A stretch of 53,259 nucleotides of DNA from Pseudomonas sp. P7548 (GTDB lineage: Bacteria > Pseudomonadota > Gammaproteobacteria > Pseudomonadales > Pseudomonadaceae): the NCBI RefSeq assembly GCF_013386585.1, contig NZ_JACARO010000098.1:1-53259 (forward strand), written 5' to 3'. Shown one piece after another: positions 41,997 to 50,400 of this stretch (position 1 is the first letter of the stretch; every line of letters begins with the position of its first letter). The position numbers and the translations under genes were made by a program. The notes under the pieces are model-generated. The model made no database searches, was not told the origin of the DNA, and saw only the letters and a program-made list of their open reading frames with translations.

Positions 41997-42362
41997 ATGT
42001 CCGAAGCCAGTCCGTGTCTGAATTGCGGTGCCTGCTGTTCACACTTTCGTGTGTCTTTCTTCTGGGGTGAGTGCGCCTCATCGGGGGGCACGGTGCCCGA
42101 TGACTTGGTGGTGCAGATCAACCCCACCCGTGTGGCAATGATCGGCACCGACCAGAAGCCCGCCCGCTGCTGCAGCCTTGAAGGAGAAGTGGGCAAAAGC
42201 ACCCGTTGCTCGATATACGAGCTGCGCTCGAGCCCTTGCCGCGAATTCGATGCGTCCTGGAGCCAAGGCGAGCAGAACGTCGACTGCGATGCAGCCCGCG
42301 CCGCCTTTGGCCTGGCGCCCCTGGAAGCGCCATTCGAGATCGAGCTGCCCATCAGCGCTTAG
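41997..42362 (+). CDS. YkgJ-family cysteine-cluster protein
   Basis: A 121-residue protein of the YkgJ/UPF0153 type. The Cys cluster is CLNCGACCSHFRVSFFWGEC, then KPARCCSLEG and RCSIYELRSSPCREFD, giving nine or more Cys residues that may bind zinc or an iron-sulfur cluster. The start at 41997 (MSEASPCLNCG) puts the first Cys motif at the N terminus as in the family. No partner genes identify its role; family function is unestablished. It is followed by 141 bases and then the MHYT-GGDEF-EAL gene. Confidence 0.85.
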   Translation: MSEASPCLNCGACCSHFRVSFFWGECASSGGTVPDDLVVQINPTRVAMIGTDQKPARCCSLEGEVGKSTRCSIYELRSSPCREFDASWSQGEQNVDCDAARAAFGLAPLEAPFEIELPISA

Positions 42363-42503
42363 CATCAAACGCTATGGTCAGCATGCCAAAATCGTTGAGA
42401 GCAAAGTGCCATTATCCATGGCAAACCCCGTGAGGCTTCTATACTCGAAGGCGTAGGTCATCGCCGTAGGCAATGACGTAATGACGCTATGACGGGACAT
42501 GCT

Positions 42504-44768
42504 ATGGAATGGCTTGGTCTGCATTTTTTTACCGACCTTCCAGACAACGGGCACTTATTACTCAATTGCAGTCATAACCCCTTTCTGGTGCTACTGGCCT
42601 ATCTGGTCGCGTGTGCGGCCGGGTTCGGCACGCTGGACATGGCCGAACGAGTCGGCCATGTGGAAGACCCCACCGCCCGCCGCCATTGGCGCTGGCTGGG
42701 TGCGGGGTGCCTCGCCGGGGGGATCTGGTCGACTCACTTCATCAGCATGCTGGCCTTCCAGGCGCCGATCGCCATTCATTACGAATTGCTCATGACGTTC
42801 GCCTCGCTGCTGATCGCCCTGATCGCATCGCTGTTTGCCATGCAAACCCTCAGTCACGCCCAGCTCAAGTTCCATCAGTACCTGCTGGCCTCGGTGTGGA
42901 TGGGGCTTGGTATCGCCTTGATGCATTACGTCGGCATGTCGGCGATGCGCTCCCAGGCCCAGGTGTATTTCGAGTCGGGACTGTTCATGGCCTCGGTCGG
43001 CATTGCGATTGGCGCAAGCCTGGCGGCGTTGCTGCTGTCCAGCTACCTGCGCAACGGCTCTGGTGTGTTTCACCAGTTGCTCAAATACGCCGCCAGCCTG
43101 GTGCTGGGCGCAGGCATCCTGAGCATGCACTTCACCGGCATGGCCGCCATGCAAATGCTGGTGCCCAATGGCGCCGACCTGTCGTTGCCGGTGGACAACA
43201 ACCCCATTCAACTCGGCCTGTCGGTGGCGGTGATCACCTTGCTGGTGATCGGCAGCAGCGTCAGTGCCGCCCTGGCGGACAAGAAGCTGCAGCACAAGGA
43301 GCGCGACCTGCGCCGGGTGAACGCCCTGCTCAGTGAACTCGATCAGGCGCGGGCCTCGCTGCAGCAGGTGGCGCACTTCGATGCGCTGACCAGCCTGCTC
43401 AACCGTCGCGGTTTCAATCAGATCTTCGCGGAAAAACTCGCCGAAAAAACCGCCTCACACGGCATGATGGCGGTCATCTTCCTCGATATAGACCACTTCA
43501 AGCGCATCAACGACAGCCTTGGCCACGACGCCGGTGACCAACTGCTCACCGTGCTGGCCGGGCATATCAAGGGCTCAGTGCGCAGCCATGAAGACGTGGT
43601 CGCGCGCTTTGGCGGGGATGAGTTCTGCATTCTGATCAGCATCCACCATCGCGATGAAGCGCGGCACCTGGCCCAGCGCATCATGCAAAGGATGAAAGAC
43701 CCCATCGAACTGGCGGGACGGCGCATGGTGATGACCACCAGCATCGGCATCAGCCTGTTCCCCGATGACGGCCTGACCTGCGAAGAGCTGCTGAAAACCG
43801 CAGACCTGGCGCTGTATCAATCCAAGGACACCGGGCGCAACAGCCTGAACTTCTTCAGCTCCAATCTGAAAACCCGCGCCTTTCTCGAACTGCAATTGGA
43901 AGAAGAGCTGCGCGCCGCCCTGCGTTCACGCAATGAGTTGGTGCTGTTCTACCAGCCAATCTTTGACATGAAACTGGGCAAGGTGACCCGCCTGGAAGCG
44001 CTGGTGCGCTGGCAGCATCCGCAACACGGCTTGCTCGCCCCGGACCGCTTCATCGGCATCGCCGAAAGCAACGGGCTGATTGCCGAACTGGATCACTGGG
44101 TGTTGCGCCAGGCCTGCCACGACTTGAGCCTGTTGTCGGATCGCGGTTACACCGAACTGACCATGGCGGTGAACTGCTCGGCCCTGAACCTGGCCCGAGA
44201 CGAATTGGCCGATGAAATCGAAGACGCCCTGCGCTTCGCCGGTGTCGCCGCCAACCGCCTGGAACTGGAGGTCACCGAAAACGCGTTGATGGGCAATATC
44301 AGCAGCACCCTGGCGTTGTTGCGGCAAATTCGCTCGCTGGGCGTGTCACTGGCCATCGACGACTTCGGCACGGGTTATTCCTCCCTGGCCTACCTCAAGC
44401 GCCTGCCCCTCAATACCTTGAAGATCGACCGCTCGTTTATCCAGGACATCCCCAAGTCCACCGCCGACATCGAAATCGTCCAGGCCATTATCGGCATGGC
44501 CCATACCCTGCACCTGCAAGTCGTCACCGAAGGCGTGGAAACCCAGGCGCAATTCGATTTGCTGCTCAAACATGGTTGCGACTACATCCAAGGCTACCTG
44601 CTGAGCCCGGCCGTAGCGGCCAGCGACATCATTGGCGTGATGCAGGGCATCCAGATGCGCAACCCGCTTTACCCCTTCAGCGTGGAAGGCAACAAGGAGG
44701 CGCCATCACCCAAGGATCCCTCCCCCACACGGGCAAGCCCCGCCTCGATCGTCAGGCCAATTCGCTGA
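42504..44768 (+). CDS. MHYT-GGDEF-EAL membrane protein (cyclic-di-GMP turnover)
   Basis: A 754-residue protein. Residues 1-255 contain seven membrane helices with MHYT-domain motifs (THFISMLAFQ, LMHYVGMSAM, MHFTGMAAMQ), thought to sense oxygen, CO or NO through bound copper. The GGDEF domain is intact (Gly370 to Phe374, FGGDEFCIL), but the inhibitory I-site is changed: SHED where RxxD is expected. The EAL domain has Glu498-Ala-Leu, DDFGTGYSSLAYLKRLPLNT and EGVETQAQ, so both synthesis and hydrolysis of c-di-GMP are possible. The ATG at 42504 has GGGA upstream; another at 42489 lacks an RBS. Confidence 0.9.
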   Translation: MEWLGLHFFTDLPDNGHLLLNCSHNPFLVLLAYLVACAAGFGTLDMAERVGHVEDPTARRHWRWLGAGCLAGGIWSTHFISMLAFQAPIAIHYELLMTFASLLIALIASLFAMQTLSHAQLKFHQYLLASVWMGLGIALMHYVGMSAMRSQAQVYFESGLFMASVGIAIGASLAALLLSSYLRNGSGVFHQLLKYAASLVLGAGILSMHFTGMAAMQMLVPNGADLSLPVDNNPIQLGLSVAVITLLVIGSSVSAALADKKLQHKERDLRRVNALLSELDQARASLQQVAHFDALTSLLNRRGFNQIFAEKLAEKTASHGMMAVIFLDIDHFKRINDSLGHDAGDQLLTVLAGHIKGSVRSHEDVVARFGGDEFCILISIHHRDEARHLAQRIMQRMKDPIELAGRRMVMTTSIGISLFPDDGLTCEELLKTADLALYQSKDTGRNSLNFFSSNLKTRAFLELQLEEELRAALRSRNELVLFYQPIFDMKLGKVTRLEALVRWQHPQHGLLAPDRFIGIAESNGLIAELDHWVLRQACHDLSLLSDRGYTELTMAVNCSALNLARDELADEIEDALRFAGVAANRLELEVTENALMGNISSTLALLRQIRSLGVSLAIDDFGTGYSSLAYLKRLPLNTLKIDRSFIQDIPKSTADIEIVQAIIGMAHTLHLQVVTEGVETQAQFDLLLKHGCDYIQGYLLSPAVAASDIIGVMQGIQMRNPLYPFSVEGNKEAPSPKDPSPTRASPASIVRPIR

Positions 44769-44973
44769 CGCCTAAACTTTGGCATTTAGCCATCATTGGG
44801 CTAAAGAACGCCGACGAACGGCCGATTCATCAGAGTCCGGCCAGGATTTCCCGTGAAAAATCAGGGTTGAACCCGACTGTCCCGGACTAAGACGCACTGT
44901 AAAAGTCGCGAACTCTCATTCAGTGATGGCTCCTCGATTCTTTTCGGCCATCCGTCCAGGTACATGGCGCCCA

Positions 44974-47151
44974 ATGACTTCCAACAATAACTCTGCCACC
45001 GTGGTCTCCGACGTGTTGCTGACAGCTCCTGCGGAAAAACCCTCAGGTTCCAAGTCATTGGGCAGCGCCCGTCCGCTGGCGACCCAGCAATACTTGTACT
45101 TCACCGAAACCAACACTGATCGCATCCTCGACAACCTCGACGGCCTGCGCGACATGGTGTTCCCGCGCCTGCCCCAGCAGGAAGGCGACGGCGACCCGCG
45201 CAATGAACAGGAATTTCCCTCGGTGTGCCTGATCGGCCTGGGCCGTTGCGGCTCCAACATCGCGTTGGACGTGGCGGAACTGGTGTACAACGCGCGCAAG
45301 TTCTACCTGAACGAATTCAGCAACGAAGACAAATCGCAAGACAAGGGCTACAGCCCGGCCCAGTGGATCCGCAACAACCTGCGCCTGGGCAGTGGCAAGG
45401 CCAGCAAACCGGTGTTCCTGGTGGAACCCCTGGTGATGCTGGGCGACCTGGACAAGGACATCGCCGGGCGTATCCGCTTCTCGCGCAAAGGCGAAAAAAG
45501 CGGCTTTTTGCGCGACTACAGCAAGATGAAAATCATGGACCTCTCGGAAGTCCATGCCGGTGGCGCCGGTAACGCGCCGATCCTCGGCCAGTACCTGGCC
45601 AAGATCATCCTCAATAAAGATACCCAGCGTTTTTCCAGCCCCGACTGGAAGATGATCCATTCGTACCTGATCGACTCCTGCGGCATCAAGGCCAACCAGT
45701 CGCGCCTGTACTTCTCGATCTTCAGTGCCGGCGGCGGTACCGGTTCGGGCATGGCCTCGGAGTTCGGCCTGGCGCAGCAGCACTCGTACATGAACAAGAC
45801 GTTCGACACCAAGCCCGCCGACGAGCATGACAGCAAGAGCGGCCACGCCTTTGTGTTCGAGCCGATCTTCACCAGCGGCATCTGCGTGCTGCCGAATATT
45901 TCCGATCACCGCAGCGAAATGTCCGAGGCGCTGCATATCAACGCCGGGCGACTGCTGTGCAAATACCTGTCGGAAGAATGGGATTTCTCGTACAACTTCG
46001 CCAATGAAGACAGCAGCGAAGCCAGCGTGAAGGGGCGTATCCGGCCATGGAACGCCATGATGCTGATCTCCAACGACATCATGCGTTACGCCGAAGAGAG
46101 CGATGACGGCAATATCCAGAACATTGACGTCAATGCCATGGAAAAACACGCCAACCAGTACATCTCCCAGCAGATCTTCAACATCCTCACGGCCCAGGCC
46201 GTGACCACCGACTACGACCAGAACTATTTCCGGCGTGCCGGCATCGACATCGGCGAAACCATCCGCCTGGATGCCAACGACCTGTTCATGAGCCTGGCCG
46301 GCCCGGTCGCCATTGCCTACGCCGAATCCGTGGTACCGGAAACCCCGCCGCCGTCCAACGACAAGTTCAAGGTGTTCGATAAAGAGCCGCAGCGCCTGAA
46401 CATCGACGACCTGTTCTTCCGCTCCATCGACCTGCCGCACTTCAACAAGGTCACCCAGGCCATCGAGGGCATCAGCCTGTTGCCGATCGAGTCCAAGCGT
46501 TACAAGGCCTCCCTGGAGCAATACAAGAATTCCGGTTACGACGCCGCCGCGCTGCACGACCTGCACTTCTTCAAGAACTGCTCGTCGGTGGTGTCGATCG
46601 TCTCGCTGCCCAAGGACTACAAGCTGTCCTACATGGACCTGAATCGGCTCAAGACCCACCTCAACAGCCTGTTCCCCAACACCACGCTCAAGCGCTACGC
46701 CCTGGTGATCGGCGCGTCGGCCAACCTGTCGCTGACCACGTTGATCGCCAAAAGCCCGTGCCTGTCGGATGATTTCCTGACGCTGATCGTGGCGTTCATC
46801 AAACGCTGCTTTGCACGCACCCCGTACCGCTTCGACGACACGCTGGACAACTCGATCCTGGACTTCATCATCCACGAAAACTTTGACGAAGATCGTATCG
46901 ACGAATTGCTCAACGAGTTCGAAAACCCGGCGAAGATCCTCGATACCAACTGGTACGCGATCAAGCCGATGTATGAGAAGAAGTACCGCGAGCTGATCAA
47001 CGACAAGGAGAAGTTCGTGTCGATCAATGACATTCGCCTGTCACGGGATTGCGTGAAGAAGTCGATCAAGTACCTGCGCGAGATCTACCGTCACCGGATT
47101 GGCAAGACCAAGGTCATTTCCTTGAATAACCATACCGGCAAGACGGCCTAG
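44974..47151 (+). CDS. Tubulin/FtsZ-superfamily GTPase-like protein
   Basis: A 725-residue protein with FtsZ/tubulin signatures in order: T1-like VCLIGLGRCGSNIA (84-97), T3-like GAGNAPILG (197-205), T4 GGGTGSG (253-259), S6/H7-like MLISNDIM (cf. FtsZ VIPNDRL) with Asn367-Asp368, and T7-like RLDANDLFMSLAG in which Asp433 and Asp436 match the catalytic NxDxxD acids. The N-terminal 80 and the C-terminal 275 residues are extra and unassigned; FtsZ is about 390. It is not TubZ or BtubA and suits the Pfam Tubulin_2 class, known mainly from comparative genomics. The start could also be 44926. It lies 205 bases after the c-di-GMP gene with no partner gene evident. Confidence 0.85.
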   Translation: MTSNNNSATVVSDVLLTAPAEKPSGSKSLGSARPLATQQYLYFTETNTDRILDNLDGLRDMVFPRLPQQEGDGDPRNEQEFPSVCLIGLGRCGSNIALDVAELVYNARKFYLNEFSNEDKSQDKGYSPAQWIRNNLRLGSGKASKPVFLVEPLVMLGDLDKDIAGRIRFSRKGEKSGFLRDYSKMKIMDLSEVHAGGAGNAPILGQYLAKIILNKDTQRFSSPDWKMIHSYLIDSCGIKANQSRLYFSIFSAGGGTGSGMASEFGLAQQHSYMNKTFDTKPADEHDSKSGHAFVFEPIFTSGICVLPNISDHRSEMSEALHINAGRLLCKYLSEEWDFSYNFANEDSSEASVKGRIRPWNAMMLISNDIMRYAEESDDGNIQNIDVNAMEKHANQYISQQIFNILTAQAVTTDYDQNYFRRAGIDIGETIRLDANDLFMSLAGPVAIAYAESVVPETPPPSNDKFKVFDKEPQRLNIDDLFFRSIDLPHFNKVTQAIEGISLLPIESKRYKASLEQYKNSGYDAAALHDLHFFKNCSSVVSIVSLPKDYKLSYMDLNRLKTHLNSLFPNTTLKRYALVIGASANLSLTTLIAKSPCLSDDFLTLIVAFIKRCFARTPYRFDDTLDNSILDFIIHENFDEDRIDELLNEFENPAKILDTNWYAIKPMYEKKYRELINDKEKFVSINDIRLSRDCVKKSIKYLREIYRHRIGKTKVISLNNHTGKTA

Positions 47152-47460
47152 ACCGAGGCGCGCCCTTCGCGAGCAAGCCCGCTCCCCCATTCGACCGCAT
47201 TCCTGCAGGATGCAGACGGTCAAATGTGGGAGCGGGCTTGCTCGCGAATGCGTTAGTCCAAGCAACAAATATCTACAACTCTGGCACGCTTGGAAACAAT
47301 TCCTCGACGATTCCAGCACCGCTTCAACTGTTCCCGTGACGCGCACGTCACCCTCGGCTGTGACCTTTCTCTACGGCAAGATGCCATCACCGCTTCAGCG
47401 GTTACTCCGCTACACACTTACGGCAGCAAAAAAGACGCACCTTTTTCGTGCAGGCTTTTC
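47152..47460. other. 309-base gap after the tubulin-like gene
   Basis: The first half is a REP pair (47166-47248). The remaining 210 bases, up to the end of the DUF2288 gene, have no ORF with a credible start and no repeat; a short GCAC/GTGC hairpin with a run of T near 47430 (minus strand) may end the DUF2288 transcript. Confidence 0.4.
47166..47248. repeat. Two REP copies in outward arrangement
   Basis: TTCGCGAGCAAGCCCGCTCC at 47166 and its inverted partner GGAGCGGGCTTGCTCGCGAA ending at 47248 (AGCGGGCTTGCTCG class), heads inward. Located after the tubulin-like gene. Confidence 0.85.
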
Positions 47461-47763
47461 TTACGCTGCTCTTTCCTGGATCAGAATCCACGGCGAAACC
47501 ACCACCGCCCACAGGCTCGGATCGCGCTCCACCAGGTCCAATGCCCGCGTCGCAGACACCTCGCCAAGGCTCCCGGAAGCCAGCCACGCAGCGACTTTGT
47601 CGCGGTTGTCCTCGGCCATCCCCTCGGCGGCTTCGATCAAATCCAGGCCGGCGTCGACCCACAATAGGGCACCCTTGGCGAAGAACGGCTCAAGCTCCTT
47701 CCAGGATATTTCGGCGGTTTCACCGAGCAGCTTGGCATAGAGGGTGCTAGGTTCTTGCGTCAT
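47461..47763 (-). CDS. DUF2288-family protein
   Basis: A 100-residue soluble protein of the DUF2288 type, recognised from MTQEPSTLYAKLLGETAEIS and WKELEPFFAKGALLWVDAGL, followed by ATRALDLVERDPSLWAVVVS. It is acidic, mostly helical and lacks a signal peptide. The family is conserved in gamma-proteobacteria with no function known to me. It is convergent with the tubulin-like gene and divergent from braC. Confidence 0.78.
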   Translation of the reverse strand: MTQEPSTLYAKLLGETAEISWKELEPFFAKGALLWVDAGLDLIEAAEGMAEDNRDKVAAWLASGSLGEVSATRALDLVERDPSLWAVVVSPWILIQERAA

Positions 47764-48119
47764 GGGAATTCACCTTGGGAAAAAATCGGCGCAATCATAA
47801 CGTCGTGGCTCTTGCAGCAAAACCCAAGGCAGAAAAACCCAGTTGCAAATGAGTCATCGAACGAAAGTGTCAGGAAAGCCAAGGATTGCCCGAAACTCTG
47901 GCATCACCCCGCCGCAATTCTGTCTTTTTCTTTCATTAAAGCGACACCCCCGGGTTTTGCCCCCAGCAGCCAGCTTTTCAAGCGATCAACCGGCGCTCTA
48001 CACTGTACCGGTACAGTTGCCAGGGCACTGCCGGGGGGATATCCGAGATATCTGATCCGGTTCTGCAGCTCACAAGGCCGCTAGAACTATAAAAAATACA
48101 ACAGTAAGAGTGGAGCACT
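47764..48119. other. 356-base gap upstream of braC
   Basis: No gene fits. The notable element is the 16-bp palindrome at 48002-48017. A-rich sequence (AACTATAAAAAATACAAC) lies just ahead of the braC RBS at 48085-48103. A braC promoter is expected here, but I cannot place its -35 and -10 with confidence. Confidence 0.45.
48002..48017. promoter_or_regulatory. Perfect palindrome ACTGTACCGGTACAGT
   Basis: Sixteen bases, fully self-complementary, 103 bases before the braC start codon. It has the form of a dimeric repressor/activator site of an unidentified regulator. Confidence 0.55.
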
Positions 48120-49247
48120 ATGAATAAGGCTACTAAGCAGATTTCCAAACTGTTTGCCGCTATGGTCCTGGCTGGGGTTGCCGGCCATTCGTTCGCAGCC
48201 GACACCATCAAGATCGGCATCGCAGGCCCTAAAACCGGTCCTGTGACGCAATACGGCGACATGCAATTCATGGGTGCCAAGCAAGCCATCGCCGACATCA
48301 ACGCCAAAGGCGGCGTAGATGGCAAGATGCTTGAAGCCAAGGAATACGACGACGCTTGCGATCCTAAACAAGCCGTGGCCGTCGCCAACAAAGTGGTCAA
48401 CGACGGCGTCAAGTTCGTGGTCGGTCACCTGTGCTCCAGCTCCACTCAGCCAGCGTCGGATATCTATGAAGACGAAGGCGTCATCATGATTACCCCGGCT
48501 GCCACCAGCCCGGAAATCACTTCCCGTGGTTACAAACTGGTGTTCCGCACCATCGGCCTGGACAGCGCCCAAGGCCCTGCAGCCGGTAACTACATCGCCG
48601 ACCACGTGAAGCCAAAAGTCGTTGCGGTCATCCACGACAAACAGCAGTACGGTGAAGGCATCGCCACCGCCGTTAAACAGACCCTTGAGAAGAAAGGCGT
48701 GAAAGTTGCCCTCTTCGAAGGCATCAACGCGGGCGACAAAGACTTCGGCTCGCTCATCCAGAAGCTCAAGCAAGCCAACGTCGACTTCGTCTACTACGGC
48801 GGCTACCACCCGGAGCTGGGCCTGATCCTGCGCCAAGCCAAGGAAAAAGGCGTGAACGCCAAGTTCATGGGCCCGGAAGGCGTCGGCAACGACTCCATCT
48901 CGCAGATCGCCCAGAACGCTTCCGAAGGCCTGCTGGTCACCCTGCCGAAGTCGTTCGACACCGATCCAGCCAACAAGGCAATCGTTGAAGAATTCACCAA
49001 GAACAAGCAGGACCCAACCGGTCCGTTCGTGTTCCCGGCCTACTCGGCTGTTGAAGTCATCGCTGGCGGTATCGCTGCCGCGAAGTCCGAAGACACTGCC
49101 AAAGTGGCTGCTGCCATCCACGCAGGCACCTTCAAGACCCCAACCGGCGACCTGAGCTTCGACGCCAAGGGCGACCTGAAGGACTTCAAGTTCGTGGTCT
49201 ACGAATGGCACTTCGGTAAACCAAAAACCGAAGTTTCCCCTCAGTAA
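48120..49247 (+). CDS. braC: Branched-chain amino acid-binding protein (BraC/LivK-type)
   Basis: A 375-residue periplasmic binding protein. The signal peptide (MNKATKQISKLFAAMVLAGV, cut after SFA near residue 25) is followed by ADTIKIGIAGPKTGPVTQYG, typical of the LIV-binding type I fold, and later VVGHLCSSSTQPASDIYEDE and DSAQGPAAGNYIADHVKPK. It captures Leu, Ile, Val and often Ala or Thr, and delivers them to BraDE. The gene is separated from braD by 229 bases with a hairpin, as in P. aeruginosa, allowing more binding protein than membrane subunits to be made. Confidence 0.95.
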   Translation: MNKATKQISKLFAAMVLAGVAGHSFAADTIKIGIAGPKTGPVTQYGDMQFMGAKQAIADINAKGGVDGKMLEAKEYDDACDPKQAVAVANKVVNDGVKFVVGHLCSSSTQPASDIYEDEGVIMITPAATSPEITSRGYKLVFRTIGLDSAQGPAAGNYIADHVKPKVVAVIHDKQQYGEGIATAVKQTLEKKGVKVALFEGINAGDKDFGSLIQKLKQANVDFVYYGGYHPELGLILRQAKEKGVNAKFMGPEGVGNDSISQIAQNASEGLLVTLPKSFDTDPANKAIVEEFTKNKQDPTGPFVFPAYSAVEVIAGGIAAAKSEDTAKVAAAIHAGTFKTPTGDLSFDAKGDLKDFKFVVYEWHFGKPKTEVSPQ

Positions 49248-49268
49248 GCCAGGCGTTACTGGTCCAAC

Positions 49269-49300
49269 AAGCCCACTGTGAGAGCAGTGGGCTTTGTTTT
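49269..49300 (+). terminator. Attenuator/terminator between braC and braD
   Basis: AAGCCCACTG-TGAGAG-CAGTGGGCTT, then TGTTTT. It lies 22 bases after the braC stop and 177 bases before braD, so it would lower expression of braDEFG relative to braC. Confidence 0.85.
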
Positions 49301-49476
49301 ACGAGGTTTATGGGCCTGACACCCGCGATCCGGGCGCTGGCTCACCTGAAAATCTTAAAACCGTCACCAGCGGTTCGCTGGCAAACGCTTTGTGCAAATG
49401 TGCTCATAGAACACAGCACAGGGCCGGAACATGACTCCACCAGTGAAATGCGTATCGGGTTTTTAGGAGCGTTGTA

Positions 49477-50400
49477 ATGCCTGAGATCTATCATTTTTTC
49501 CAAACGCTGGTTAACGGGATGACCGTTGGCAGCACCTATGCCTTGATAGCCATTGGCTACACAATGGTTTACGGCATCATTGGAATGATTAACTTCGCCC
49601 ATGGCGAGGTGTACATGATTGGCTCCTACGTGGCCTTCATCGCCCTTGCCGGGCTGGCCATGATGGGTATCCACTCCCTGCCGCTGTTGATGACTGCTGC
49701 GTTCCTTGCATCGATCATCGTGACCAGTGCCTATGGCTACAGTATCGAGCGCGTTGCGTACCGCCCCTTGCGTGGCAGCAACCGTTTGATCCCGCTGATT
49801 TCCGCCATCGGCATGTCGATCTTCCTGCAGAACACTGTATTGCTGTCCCAGGACTCCAAGGACAAGTCCATTCCCAACCTGATTCCGGGGAGCTTCTCCT
49901 TCGGCCCAGGTGGCGCACAAGAAGTGCTGATTTCGTACATGCAGGTCCTCGTTTTCGTCGTCACCCTGGTGGCGATGCTGGGCCTGACGCTGTTCATCTC
50001 CCGCTCCCGTCTGGGGCGCGCCTGCCGGGCCTGCGCCGAAGACATCAAGATGGCCAACCTGTTGGGCATCAACACCAATAACATCATCGCCCTGACCTTC
50101 GTGATCGGTGCTGCGCTGGCCGCCGTCGCGGCAGTGCTGCTGAGCATGCAGTACGGCGTGATCAACCCCAACGCCGGCTTCCTGGTAGGCCTCAAGGCCT
50201 TTACCGCGGCGGTATTGGGCGGCATCGGCAGTATCCCGGGCGCGATGCTCGGTGGCCTGGTGCTGGGTGTGGCCGAAGCGTTCGGCGCCGATATTTTCGG
50301 AGACCAATACAAGGACGTCGTGGCGTTCGGCCTGTTGGTTCTGGTGCTGTTGTTCCGTCCGACCGGCATCCTGGGCCGTCCGGAGGTTGAGAAAGTATGA
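49477..50400 (+). CDS. braD: Branched-chain amino acid ABC permease (BraD/LivH)
   Basis: A 307-residue permease with eight or so membrane helices. FFQTLVNGMTVGSTYALIAI and MVYGIIGMINFAHGEVYMIG are typical of LivH, and GLKAFTAAVLGGIGSIPGAM is the EAA-like loop region that contacts the ATPases. It forms the translocation path with BraE. Its stop overlaps braE (ATGA). Confidence 0.95.
   Translation: MPEIYHFFQTLVNGMTVGSTYALIAIGYTMVYGIIGMINFAHGEVYMIGSYVAFIALAGLAMMGIHSLPLLMTAAFLASIIVTSAYGYSIERVAYRPLRGSNRLIPLISAIGMSIFLQNTVLLSQDSKDKSIPNLIPGSFSFGPGGAQEVLISYMQVLVFVVTLVAMLGLTLFISRSRLGRACRACAEDIKMANLLGINTNNIIALTFVIGAALAAVAAVLLSMQYGVINPNAGFLVGLKAFTAAVLGGIGSIPGAMLGGLVLGVAEAFGADIFGDQYKDVVAFGLLVLVLLFRPTGILGRPEVEKV

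Noticed and set aside
45055..46875. A 606-codon minus-strand open frame opposite the tubulin-like gene
   Set aside because: Antisense of the plus-strand gene, which has motif support; the shadow has none.
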